Shown one piece after another: positions 22,489 to 35,085 of a DNA stretch of 64,000 bases. The stretch is taken from contig JACDOX010000013.1 in the NCBI GenBank assembly GCA_014549065.1, forward strand, positions 806,001 through 870,000, in the 5' to 3' direction. Origin of the DNA: Cardinalis cardinalis. Its lineage: Eukaryota > Chordata > Aves > Passeriformes > Cardinalidae. Numbering within the stretch: the stretch's first letter is position 1; the number at the start of each line of letters is the position of its first letter. Position numbers and translations under genes: made by a program. The notes beneath the pieces are model-generated. The model was not told the DNA's origin, ran no database searches, and was given only the letters and a program-made list of their open reading frames with translations.

Positions 22489-22638
22489 NNNNNNNNNNNN
22501 NNNNNNNNNNNNNNNNNNNNNNNNNNNNNNNNNNNNNNNNNNNNNNNNNNNNNNNNNNNNNNNNNNNNNNNNNNNNNNNNNNNNNNNNNNNNNNNNNNNN
22601 NNNNNNNNNNNNNNNNNNNNNNNNNNNNNNNNNNNNNN
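22489..22638. other. Assembly gap, 150 N
   Basis: One uninterrupted run of exactly 150 N, flanked on both sides by very GC-rich sequence (gccgggcc on the left, cctcggctcggc on the right). The round length suggests either a placeholder or an estimated gap in a hard-to-sequence promoter segment. It begins 73 bp upstream of the CAV2 start codon. Confidence 0.97.
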
Positions 22639-22974
22639 CCTCGGCTCGGCAGCCGCTCGGTGGGCGCTGAGCCGGCCCGGCAGGCTGCCCCGGCCCCGCT
22701 GGGTGTCCCCGTTCCTCTGCGGCGGTGCCCGGCTGTCACCGCGGGCTCCCGCCCGACTGGCCTTTGTCGGCGCTTGCAGCATCGCAACCACAGGCAGCAG
22801 AAACAAAAAGCGGAGGGGATTGTGCTCTGGGCCGTGCTGTGNCGTGTCTGTGCCCCTCTGCAGCTGCAGGGGCAAAGGGACAGAAGCGGGGAGGAGAAGT
22901 GNGTCGCCGCTGCCCACCGAGGTTCCCGTGCCCGGCCCCACTGGCCCGTCACACTCCAGCGGGATTTGCTTGAC

Positions 22975-25900
22975 TCGTGCAGCTTAAACTGCCTAATTTT
23001 TGCTGCAATAAAATACTGCATCAGCCATTATAAGTATTTTCAAGCCTTCTTTGGGTTTTAGCTTCAGTCCATACAAATTATTTCCTCTATTTTATTTGAG
23101 AACATGTTTTAAACCTAAGAGTGATCTGTATAAAGTCACAAAACTATTATAATGACTGCTAGAAGTACCTGATAATATCGATATGCAGAGTGACCTCATG
23201 AGCTGCCAGGAGTTCCTTCTTGCTGCATTCAATAACCACAGTCGCCTGTCAGTCTCNGACAGAAGTGATGTTACTAATCAATCGTCCAGACCTGTTAAAT
23301 TAGAGAGGAAGTTGCTAATTTTAACTTTAATTTTCATGGCTGCATTAAGTTAAGGAGAGCTTTAAGCTTTAAAAAGCTCACAAGAAAGTGAGATAAAAAC
23401 AGCTATTCAAAATTTGGGTAGGATATCACCTGTTACAATGCTCTGGTTGGTACTGCATTGTTCTTGTCGGAAACTTCTGCAGAAAAGCTTTGCATCTATG
23501 TGTAACTTGTATTGATGGGCTTTTTTCTTTCATATTAGTGAGCTTAGTGATACTCATGTAAATGTTTTGGACTACGTCTAAAAAGCCTGCAAATTNGAGT
23601 TTACAATAGGTTCAAAGGCAAGCAAAGAAACAGTGTGATGACTCAAGACATACTTATGAGCTGCATTTCTACCCTGCTTCCCCTCACCCCTCCTGCCTTC
23701 CTCCATCACTCTTTGCTCCATGAGAGAGAAGAATAAAAAAACAATTGGAGTCGAGGTTCTGCCCTACCCTTCAGGGTGCTTCTGTTCAGCACCTGTTATT
23801 TTTTTGGCCTCTTGGTACAGGGATGTGAGTGCAGCCCAAAGGCATTCATCAGGTTTCTGGTAGCTGCTTGGGTTAGGCACAGAAATTTGGATTTGGTGCT
23901 GCTGAAAAGCAAGGTAGGAGCCAGCAACACAGGCTCCCAAANTAGCTCCTTAGTTACAGAAGTCAGACCATACTGGTTTGTACCAGCNATTTCCTGCTTC
24001 TCCCCTCACTAGAGGCATGGATCCGGTGCATATGCACAACCTGGGATCTGCTTTTGAACAGCTCTGCCCATTTCCAGCCCCTCCTGCTGCATCTCGCTCA
24101 AACCAACCAGCTGAGGCCGATTCCATAGCTTTATTGCTCAGTTCCAGCTTTGCTAAAAGCTAGGGAGTGGTTCTTCTTGAAAGATCTCCCAAATCACANT
24201 CTGCCACTGGAGAGTGGGCTTGCAGTAGCAGCCCCATTTACAAAAAGCAAATAGCACTTTCTTGTTCATGTCCATATACTTTTTGAAATCTGTTATTGTG
24301 TTAATNGGTAAAAATTGAGAAAGCACCATGGAAAAACCAAGAGTTTACCTTTGTAATCTCTCAGGATTTGAAATAAAGTGGNGATGCAATTGCTCCTGAA
24401 AGAATAATATTTTTCACGGAAAGCCTATTTAAAAGCAATAAAAACTCAAGTCTGCATATTACTNAGGATGTTGGTTATTAAAAGCCCCTTAAATCATGCT
24501 GTCTTCAATAACTTTGGTAGTTATTTTGGAAAATATTTGTATATGACTTATCAAGTGAGGTTGAGAGTAAAGTCCCTGGCTAANGCACAGAATAAGAGGA
24601 GGTATATACCATGTTTAATAAGGGGGATTTTTCCAGAATCCATGTTAGGGACACCAGGCTTAGCTTTCTGCTAGCATGACTGGAGAGAACACTTTGAAGT
24701 ACAAAGGTAAGAGTAGAGAAAAATGACATTAACAGGGTGGAAATCTTCTTCAATCTTACATGGTTGCTCTAATAAACTTTGGACAGATTTATTTTTATTT
24801 AATTTCTGTGTTGGCCAAGGAATTCTATGATGTGACACAAAATAACATAAGTGGGTGAGTGTTTCTATGCTTTGGCCCAGGTGTAGTTCTTTATGTGCTG
24901 TTTAAACTTCTGCTTGAAGGTAACATCAGCTGTTGAAGAAATATATCTGCATTTTCTAACCATTACACCTTTTGCTGCTGTGTTTTTAACAAGTGAAATG
25001 GCGACATTGTTCATTATTATGAGTTCTTTGTGTTAGAAGAGTGTCTCAGAATGTACTGTGGTACAGAGTACACAGCTATTGAACAAACAGTCTCCCAAAA
25101 AGCTTGTAATCAGAAGTACAGGTCCAGGGATGAACAGTGGATGCAGACATATAGATGGGGTATCCAAAAAAGCAAGCAAGGCTGTGGTAGGCTCAGTAGT
25201 TTTACTCCTGTTTTCATACACGTTGTTGGAAAAGGACTTTTACGAACTGGTTTGGGGAAGGATTGTCTTGCACGTTCACTGCAATTCCTCTGAGGTGTGA
25301 AGTGCAGCAGAAACGTCTCAGTTCACAAACAGATTTTTGGAGGGCGAAGATCTTGGCAAAAAAGTTTTCATATCTGTCCTTGAAAAAAAATGTTACATTT
25401 AGACTCTAACTAATGTGTAATTTTATTGAAAAATGTGGTGTTCATTTAATTCTATATTTGTTTTATAAGGATGTTCCTGTTTAAGCTTTGAGTATTGCTT
25501 TGATTATTGTAGCATTTTATAAATAGATACAAACCTTCTTTCTTGACCAGGGCCCGCATGTCAGTTATGTATCTTTTGGCAACAGCTTTCACAGTTTTAC
25601 TTAGCATTTGAGAAAAGTGCCTGTCTTTGCAACAAGACCATAGGCAATGGCCATTTGGGCCTCATCCATTCTGTTTTGCTTGTCAGGATGAGTTCAGCTC
25701 TCAGGGTATCCTTTTCCTGTTTTCTCTCTCTTTTCCCTTTTAAAAATATTTGTAGTTTAATCTAAAAGTATCATATAATGATTAAAATACAAAATACACT
25801 TCACATTTTAAAAGACATAAATACCAGGAGTCCTATTAATTTCTCTTATAGTTTTATTGGGATTTTTACAGATGTGTACTTCAAATATGTTATTTTCTTT

Positions 25901-27490
25901 TCAAGATCAGTATTGAAAATCTTAATTATTTCAGAGGAGCTGTGAAAATAATCTTTTATTTTACCCTCGTATCTCTATGACATACCTGGGGGATTCCTGT
26001 TACTACCATTTCACAGACAGGCAGTATACTGGGATACAAAAGGTCAGATGGGCTCTCAATATTTGTTTACATTAGAAATGAGGTGTAAAAACAGTGGCTG
26101 CAGCTGTCCCCTGGCCATGCAGCATGNGTGGAGGGGAGAGGCAGCTGCACAGCTGAGATTTCAAGAAGTGAACCAGGCAGTGTTGGTGGAAAAGTTGCNA
26201 CTTCTTTCCCAATTTTCCATCTGATAAATTTTTGTGTGGANGTAAATCCATTTGAAGGAAGCAGTTGTAGAGAACTGAGAAATTTGTGTGGCATACAGGG
26301 GTATTTGAGATCTGTTAAAATGAAACCAACCCTGAAGGGCCTTGCAGATTAAAGATATTGATTAGAAGCTACATTTTCTTATTTACACAGGGGGCAGTTT
26401 AAATGTTCAGATTTGACACACAGAGAGGTTTAAACTGCAAACGCNAACACATTGTCTTGATATAGCCATGTCTGTATAAGATAAAAAAAAAATTAAAAAG
26501 TCAAATAAATTGCATGTTTGAGGAGTTTGCATAGGAAAACCTGATGGGAGACTTTTGGAAAAAGTGCATNAATCATATGTATCCTACTTTGTCACCACTG
26601 AAGCAGTGGCCTTTGACTTGATCCGTTAAAAGGATAGTGAGATCCTGTCTCTGTGTATGGAAACTCTCTTATGCTTTTCTTGTCATTTTTTGTCCTGTGG
26701 AGTGTAAAATTCAGTGTTTTCAGTGGCCAATCAATGCAAATAAATGTAAGACATTTATTTAAAATAAAAACAGTTATATTTAATTTGCTGAGTTATATCC
26801 ATTGCTGCTAAATTTAGCCAAATGCTTNTGTGAAGATTTTATATGTGTTGAGGTGAAAGCTGCTTTGAGAGTCAGAATAGAGTTNACATGATGAATATGT
26901 TTAGGCCAAAAACTGATTGTGGAAATTATTTTAGGACTTTCTGGATCTTTTTTAGCCAAGTGAAGTTAGTGGCAATNGATATGTTTATAGTAGCTTTCAG
27001 AATAGCTTCTGATTTCTAATATGAGAAAGGAGGAAAGGAAGTACTCCCATGAGGTCTCCTGAGTTGCTGTTTTGATGATTTAATAGTGCTCAAATAGTCT
27101 CCACTGAGAGATGAGAGAGTTTGCTGTTTAATNCCAACAGTGGGAATATGGTTCCTAGTGAGCAGATAGAGAGCACAGGGAACAGCAAAGGGGCTGGGCT
27201 CAGATATTTTTAGCTACTTCTTTTTCCTTTTCTCCCACCAACAGAAGTTTGGAAATGTTTTCAGTGTGTTTTCATAATTCATTCTTGTGAGCTTTCAGTT
27301 TTTTAAAAATTTTGCTTCTACCAGCAGTTCATAGGATGTATCATCAGAGCTGTTATTAATATGTCAGTATGTGTTTCAGGGTAAAACTCACAATGATTCA
27401 CTGAGACTCGGATTTGAGTGCTGAAAGAAGTGGTGATCTAGTGAAAAGTTCCCAGGTTGGGATTAGGAGGCTGTCTGTATGTATGATATG
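22975..27490. other. Upstream region of CAV2
   Basis: 4.5 kb of AT-rich sequence upstream of the CAV2 CpG island. No gene, RNA or repeat family is recognised. All open frames are under 90 codons. Promoter-distal regulatory sequence is possible but not demonstrable here. Confidence 0.55.
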
Positions 27491-27496
27491 TATGAA

Positions 27497-28025
27497 ATCA
27501 TAGAATCATTAAGGTTGGAAAAGATCCCCAAGGCCAAGTCCAGCCTTTGACTGATCACCACCATGTTAACTACACTATAGCACTTGGTGCCACATCCAGT
27601 CATTTCTTGAACATGTCCAGGGATGGTAGCCACCACCTCCCTGTGTAGCCTGTTCCAGTGCTGGACCATATTTTCAGGGAAGAAATTCTTCCTGATGCCC
27701 AANGTGAACCCTCCTGGGTGCGGCTTGAGGCCATTTCCTCTCGTTCTGTCTCTGGTTGCCTGGGAGAAGAGGCTGGCTCTCACCTGGCCACAGCCTCCTT
27801 CCTGATGCTTGCAAAGAGTGGTGAGGCTGAACCACCCGAATCCTGCAGCTGCTCCACACAGGACTTTCATGACCTCTCACCTCTCATCAGNTTTGTTTTC
27901 CTTCTTTGGACATCTTCCAGCACCTCAATGTCCTTCTTGTAATGAGGGGCCCAGAACTGAGGTGTGGCCANGCCAGTGCCGAGTTCAGGACAATGACTTC
28001 CCCAGACCTGCTGGCCACTTCAATG
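27497..28025 (-). mobile_element. CR1 non-LTR retrotransposon fragment
   Basis: Reads in reverse complement. The left end tcatagaatcattaaggttg is the complement of the diagnostic CR1 3' tail, followed by characteristic segments such as tggtagccaccacctccctg, cctgttccagtgctggacca and gaagaaattcttcctgatg. It continues to the part reading 'cccagaactgaggtgtggcc'. It is 5'-truncated as nearly all CR1 copies are, and diverged, so old. Open frames across it are remnants with no intact reverse transcriptase. The left edge is clear; the right edge is approximate. Confidence 0.9.
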
Positions 28026-30114
28026 TTTATAGCATCACAGGGATGATATAATCAATATTTCCTCTCTGTTTAAGCAGAAGACTTAAGCAAAGTATAAGAC
28101 ACCCTAATGAAGCTCCTGCTCAGTGGGCCAGCTGCATGGTATAAAAGGTTGAGAAAGGGATGTAGGGTATGAAAAGCTACTCAGCACTGAATGACAACTC
28201 CTGAGCCTGTTCATGCCCTAGCCCTGCCAGCTCTGGGGAGCAGAACTGTCTGCTCAGCCTTGCAGCATNGTGGTCCAACAGCTGCTACTGTTCAGCTGAC
28301 TGGTGGGAGCTTGTTAAAATGTGTAACTCCAGTGTATATGGCTGTTTACTTGTATAAGCAGAGTAACGAAAGGCATTAAAGCATTGTAGCATGAAACCAG
28401 AACCTAGAAGCTCATTAGAGCTTCTGAGCTTGGTCTCNTTGTCCACTGAAATGAAAAAGGAAAAGGGATAGTGTGGAAGAAATATGGAAACAGATTGGGT
28501 GCTCGTGGGATTTGCAGGAAGGAACAGGTGATTTCTCTTTGAGCATCCAAGTTAAACCAGATTCTGATGAAAAATCATTATAAAAGCAGTAACACTTCTT
28601 GGATGGTTTTTGTTGCAAATGTTCTGTCATTAGCTGTCAGTGATGGATGATCCCTTACCTTGGACCACGCTGTATTTTTTGGAGAGTGCTGAATGTTCTG
28701 TTTTAATTAGGACTCTGCTAATGGTTGTTTTTATTTTCTTCTGTTGATGAAATGTTGCTGTGTAGGAAGCTATGTCTGGTGGGAAGCAGGTGATGACTGG
28801 GGATGTGAAGCATTGTGCTGTCATTGACTGATGGCTTCTATATAGATAANAATCAAACTCTTGAACTTTTCAATAGTTACCACAAGCTTAGGTGCTTTTG
28901 ATATTAAAAAGCTCCTTTTTCTTTCTGAAGATGCAGATTTTTATCCATTCAGCAGCTGGATCAAATACTACTCAGGTCTCTTTTTAAAAGCCATCTATCT
29001 GGAAAAATGTGAAAGTCACTAGATTGAGACTAGAATTGGTTTATTTGCATTTCGTAGTCAAAACTGCATTTCAGGGGTTTGCTGCCACTAAGTTTTTCAG
29101 ATGTTTTATGCAACTTGCTGTTTAACAACTCTCTATGTGAAAATCTCTTTGATCTTTTCAACAGTTTCTGCTCTTTTCATGCTTTGTGTACAGGAGAGGA
29201 ATACTGAACATATTATGCTTGAATTATGTAATTTTTTTCTGTAGTTCCTTTACAAAAATACTTAGGGTCTGATAAACTACTTCTGCTAAGACTGCATTTT
29301 TGGTCTGTTTGCAGTATGTTAATGACCCAGAAAATCTNTAAGGTGTTTAGTACTTTCTCATCCATGAAGTAGACAACAAACCTTTTTATTTCTTATTCCT
29401 GTAATGTAGAAAAAATATTTTTCATTCTTACTCATCATATAGTTTTCAAATTGCTTACTGGAACACCAGAAATACGTATAAGTCAGCTGTACACAGAATG
29501 AAGAATTTTTCTTTTCCNAGATTTGGCCATTCCTACACTTGGGACTTGTAAGGTTCTGACTTTTACTTGCCCAAGGGGTGCCACACATATGCTATTGTTT
29601 GGATGTTTTCCCCTTAAACTTANCTTTATTATCTTGTTATAATCTGATAGCTTGGTTAAATTTTAACTTCTTTAGGTAACTAAAGTAATTTCTGAGGTAA
29701 AACTCTTCCTTTATGAAAAAGGATGCTTCTCTGAGAAAATTTGCAGGATACTTTTTCAAAGGGCATGCAATCGAAAAAATTTCTACTTGGAAAACTCCAC
29801 TGAGAAGAGATGACAACAGAACACAAATGCCCTTGTGAGCAACTGATATTTTTTCCAATTATTTCGAGTCAAAGAGGTGTAGTTGAAGAATATACCACTC
29901 TTGGAGGTGCACTTGGATTACATTCCTTCTCTCTATNAGACATCTCTAGTATGACTTGGCCTGCCCCTGTGGTGTCAGTGCAGCTGGTCCATGGATTACT
30001 GCACAGGTATGTGGGATATACATGCACATTATATGTATGAATGTATGTCTATTGCAGTGTTTGCTCAGTCCAGGTTATCCCAAGAAAGGAGATTGGAACA
30101 GATAGAATGCAAGA

Positions 30115-30183
30115 CTAGACTTTGACTACTGATAATGTACCTCTTTCTAGAGAAGAGGTAGATTATCAATAGTCAAAGTCTAG
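30115..30183. repeat. Near-perfect hairpin, 31-bp arms
   Basis: Left arm 30115-30145 starts ctagactttgacta; right arm 30153-30183 is its reverse complement with two mismatches in 31. The loop is 7 bases (tctagag). The geometry, about 69 nt with two mismatches, resembles a microRNA precursor, but an inverted duplication made by template switching is equally consistent. No neighbouring gene suggests a strand. Confidence 0.9.
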
Positions 30184-33100
30184 CAATTTGTGATTAACCT
30201 TCATTTGGCTACTTCTGGGGTTTTTCCCTCCAGGCCACTCCCTCCCAAGGCTGTGCTCTTCCTCTTCTGACTTTTTATTAAATCCAGGGGGAACAGGGAA
30301 ACTCTTGTCTAAAGAGTTAGAAGCAACCAGTGGGTTCAAAACGTGCTGAAAGCAAGTATGCTATGCTTGCATCTCAAAATTTCCTTCAGTATATGTGCTT
30401 GTGGTAGCAGTGTTAGGAGACATAGCAGAGAACAGGAACTAGGTTAAGGATTGGTTTGTTCTGAAAAACTTTTGACCAGGGCTAGATGGTCCTTGAATAA
30501 AATGCTAGCTACTACTCTGTTTTATTAGTAAAGAACACTGAACTATGCAGATGAATTAATAGGAGCAGGAATAAGAAATTTTTAAGAGGCCTACTGTAGA
30601 CAGGTTGGGGGGGGGGAGATAACATTTTTAGTCCTAGGCTAGCAGATCTTTTACATGCTTGGAGGTCTAGGTCAGTCTACTTTGGAAATCCAGAAAGCCC
30701 TTTTTTTTCTTATTCAGTTTCCNTTTCTATTTTCCCATAAAAGTCTGTCTTTTTTGTATTTGTGCTTTCAGACACAATTAGGTTGCTGTATTTCTTTAAT
30801 TGTCATAGAGCCAATGTCTTGAAAATTCATTTCTATTTTAGTCACTCACTACGTATCAGTCTCTCCAGCTCTCTGATAATTTTTGCTGTTTTCTGGACTC
30901 TCTGGACTCCTTCCATTTTCTCACTTGGTCTTTTTTGATAGTTCAACAGCTATAGCTGCATGTAAAATTCCTGGCAGGCACAGAGGGAATAAAGTAATCT
31001 ACAGATAGATTTCAACCTTCCTTTTTTTTGTCTTGTTGTATTTGTGAAAANGGCTCAAAACTGTTTTATTTGTACTGCTAGCAATGCATTTATTTTATTA
31101 GTGCATGCTCTCTCATTCATTATAGCTTTAAGATTAATCAGCACTTCTCTTTATACCAGCTGGAGGTCTGCCTCTTATATTTTCTGTAGTCTGCTTCAAT
31201 TTGTAGCTGGTTTTGTCATTTTGTATGTGTGCCTGTGTGTTCATGTTTGTTCATTGAGTCTAATTATAATTTTTCTATGACTCTTTCTATGATCCTCTTA
31301 TTTTCTCTTTGAGAAAGAATTCCTTGTAAAGATATCTATCCTTCAGATGGAAACCTGTAGATGATTCAGCTGAAATAAGTTAGAGCTCCACCTTTTCCAA
31401 CAGAACCTTTGGGAATAAGGGCAAAATCAGAGACTTGAATGTCAAAGTATTTAAAGACTGTATCCTGGCTATATATGGTAAAACAGCTCAGGCAATACGC
31501 TGAATTCTAGGCCACTCCTGAGGCTTAGCCCACTCTTGCCCTTTGAGGTNGTATTCCCTCGACATGATCTCTGGTTCCTAGAAAATCCTGCTCATATTGG
31601 GCCAAGAAATGCTCTGAGAATGTTCCTGGGGCCCTTCTAAGGAAGCACCCAGGGAGCAGGGACAACAAATGTCCCAGCAAAGCGCAAGGACAGCAAACGT
31701 GCATATATATCCATGCTTTGTTTTTGTGTTAGTAACTGTCTAAAACATGTGCTGGGTACTGTGAATGTNTGAATATCAAGTTTATTAGAGAATATTGGCA
31801 TATACTGAGAGAATGGCAAGCCCAAGGCATTTCTTGGATTGTGACTCATTCTGTTTTCCATTTCAGCAGCGCCAGGTTTATATTGGTGCCTTAACCAAAG
31901 ATTTTAGATTTGTTTGACTCTTTTAATTATAAGCTTTCTAGTTTACTTCAAATGTTCTAGTAAAAGAGTAGAGAATACATCCCTTTATATAAGAGACATC
32001 TCTTGACATAAATATTAAAGTATCTCTGTGGTTGTCTGAACACTGAGACCTGGTAGACTAGGGTTGTTTTTCTCTATATATAATTTCTGGCAAGACAACT
32101 GGGCTTTTTGTGCTATATTGTCTTATCTGTCTAACTCATTACCATTTTTTTTTGTGTGGGAATGAAATGCAGTTTTGTCAAGCTCATGTTTATTAATCCT
32201 GTGAAGCATATCAGGGAACTCATTTGCCTTTATAAGTGCCCAGTGTACCACTGAAAATCTGGTTAGCATGTGCTGCACAATTTTGTATACATCGCTTCCA
32301 GCTGTATCATAAAAATTCAAAACTTTTAGATAGACTCTTCTCTCAAATCANTTTTGTAGTCCACATCCTGGTGACATTTTATGAGCATCCAAATCCTCAG
32401 GAACAGTAAATGAAATCTTTTTAGCCACTTAATTTGCTTCATGAACTGATGTGTAATAAGGAGAAGCACAGTTCAGCATATTTGGTAGAAAAAGCTATTA
32501 GAAGTGTGAAAGCTGTTTTAAATAGACTCTTGCTTGTTGCATGTGATGAACTGGATGCAACCTGTATTTACACAGTGAGTTTGAAAATACAGTACAGACT
32601 CAGCTTCAGGATCACCAAAAGTCTCATGAGAAAGTACTACAGCAGGATGTTTCTTCTCTTGCTCCAGTAGAGGTACATTGTGCCCAGTCCTTGATTTGCA
32701 GTTGATCAAGTCAGTGGTATGGGTAGGATCAAAAAACCATCACACTTTTTCTAGCCTGCTGCCTGCCCATCCCATTGATTGGAAGCAGATGACTGGTTTC
32801 AGTGCTGAGTTGTTTCCTGTGATAATTGTTACTGCTGAAAGGAAAGCTGATGTGTAAAGGGACATGGGAGAGTCCATAACTACCCACAAGGAGTGCACAC
32901 GGTTAAGCACAAGCCTGCCGAGAACTGTTAAAAGTAGAAATAGCAGGGAAACCCATAGGGCCAGGAATTCTGCAGANTGACTGGAATATATTTCATTGAA
33001 AATGCTTGGTCTGCATCAGAAGACCTCTTGTGATAGGCTGACAAGGAGGGATCTTTAAAAAAAATAAAATAATGCAGTTGGAGAACAGGGGCTGCACAGT

Positions 33101-34955
33101 CTAACTGTGCCTCTAAGAAGTGTCAGAAGGAAAAGAAATTCACTTTTGCCAGTGGTACAGAGGATTATTCTGATCTTTTTTAAAATACCATTTTGAGACA
33201 GGCCTGTAAGAAAACGTCTTTCCATTTTGTTCCATTCAGAGACATTATTTCCAGATCACTGTGACATGAAAGAGAATGTGTTTACACAGTAGTACAGAGT
33301 GCTTCTGACAGAACATAGCTGAGGGCAATGTAATATGGAGAAAGATGCCTCATAAATTCCATCCCATTTCATGACCCATCCAGAAAAGGTGGTTTTGTTC
33401 AGACACTGATCAAAAANCAGCTGTCATCATGTAAGCAGGAATGATTAACAATAGACAATGAGTGCATTTACCCAGAGCTCACCAAGGAGTGGGCGGTGGG
33501 CAAAAAAATAAAGAAAATTCAGGAACAGAGCTGCAGCCTGACATGATGAACAAAAGCATGTTTTTGTAACAAGTATGCCATTAATAGCCAAAATAATTTG
33601 CTGCTTAGTAAGTGCTCTGTACAAGCCAGTTTGGCAGGGGGTAACAGTGCCCAAACATNCCTGGTTTGCAGAGAAGTGCCACATGCCTTCTCTATGTGCA
33701 ATGTTTGAAGATATTGCAAAGTTATTGTCCTTGTAACATCTGCAAACTATGACTAACAAATAATAAATCAGGAGAGTACAGTGCTGNCTATGCCATTCTT
33801 CCCACTGCCAAACTCACTCTCTCTTATCAGCCCTGGCAGCNTCTGTGCTCTGGGCATCCAAGTCCTGATGGCTGCAAGAAAGCTGACAATATAGCAAAAG
33901 AAGGTAAGCAGCACAACTCAAGATGTAGTGGTAGAGAATGGGTGAGAATGAAAGAAAGGAAAAGAAAAAANCTTCATATTAAAGTGTTGCTTTTTCCCTT
34001 TGAATATCATAGAAATCTCCACTGAAAATCTCTACAACAGGAATTTTTAGAACACAATCTCAATGGAGAGGAGTTTTGCCACTNGTACACTCTGTCTCCT
34101 ATGGCTTTTAGACACAATGTCCAAAAAGAAGTTGAGCACTGCCCAAGTTTTATGTTTCCCAGGTACAGAAGTTACAGGAACTATGAATCTTATCTGTGTT
34201 TTTTATCNCAGCATGCTTGGAAGAGAGAAGGGGTCCTGGCCTTTGGAGTCTGCACATAGCTAAGCCAAATACTTCATGTCAACTCAAGTTCAGGGAAAGC
34301 AAAGAGAGACATTCAGCACAAAGAAATTGTTTGCATTCTGGGGCTGACCTTTTGCAGGTGGAAATCAGGGTGGCTCATTCTTTTGAAAGCCTGCAGAATG
34401 GAGAGATAGCACACATCCCTGNTCTTTGCTGCATGAGACAGATTTATTTGGTCTGATTTCTCTGTGAGGAGGATTTTAAAGATACTGAAGTAGAGATCCA
34501 TATGGTAAAGGCTTTTTGTGAAAGAAGTTGTTTGTGGTTTATTAATTGTGTAATGGAGTAATTGAAGTTAACAACTGAAACAATATTTGTTCCTCTGTTA
34601 ATGGTCAAAGAGTTTGGTAGTGAAAAAAGATGTTAAAGTCATTGCTTAAAGTTCCTCATATTCACACTGACTTTCAAAGCAGGACATCAGTTCTTCCAGC
34701 ACATCAATTACAGCCCTTGAATACCTGTTCCTGTGCAGCACCTCTTTACAATTTAAATGGAGGAGAACCAGGAAGACATGGATGGTAACTAAAGCAGAAA
34801 CTCGAGCCCAGATGGGTGCTGGGCATGGCACCCATGGCAGCAGTGAAGTCCTGCATTTCAAGAGAAACACCTGTCACCAAATTATGGTTTTGGACTGTAG
34901 GAGAAAGGGAAAAAGCATTAACCACTTTTCCCATCAAAATGTGCCTAAGTGTGCC

Positions 34956-35085
34956 CACCTAGGTTAACAGTCTAGTAGATGCACTTTGGAATTAGGTTAA
35001 TAGTCTAGTAGAGACTGTTAATCTAGGTCACCTAGGTTAGCAGTCTAGTAGATGGACTTTGGAATTAGTGATCTACCAAAGTCCA
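34956..35085. repeat. Composite direct and inverted repeat cluster
   Basis: A 40-bp segment starting cacctaggttaacagtctag (34956-34995) is repeated at 35029-35068 with two changes. Between them is a partial third copy (ggttaatagtctagtaga) and an inverted piece, gactgttaatctaggt, complementary to the start of copy 1 with one mismatch. Just after the second copy, tggactttgg (35053-35062) is repeated as its exact reverse complement ccaaagtcca at 35076-35085. The whole can form nested hairpins. Confidence 0.85.

Larger units (their letters stand above)
21905..22965. promoter_or_regulatory. CpG island with CAV2 promoter
   Basis: GC- and CpG-rich block covering CAV2 exons 1 and 2, the 80-bp intron between them and the region upstream of the start. 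The base composition drops to the AT-rich background at about 22975. A 150-N gap removes part of the probable 5' UTR and core promoter, so no start site can be proposed. Edges are by eye. Confidence 0.8.

Noticed and set aside
21935..22987. 350-codon plus-strand open frame over CAV2 exons 1-2
   Set aside because: Antisense to real exons and runs straight through the 150-N gap, so its length is artificial.
27463..27870. 135-codon minus-strand frame
   Set aside because: Falls inside the CR1 fragment; a retroposon remnant, not a host gene.
31500..31700. GC-richer block that might be an old LTR or SINE
   Set aside because: No terminal motif, target duplication, poly(A) signal or known family sequence could be identified.
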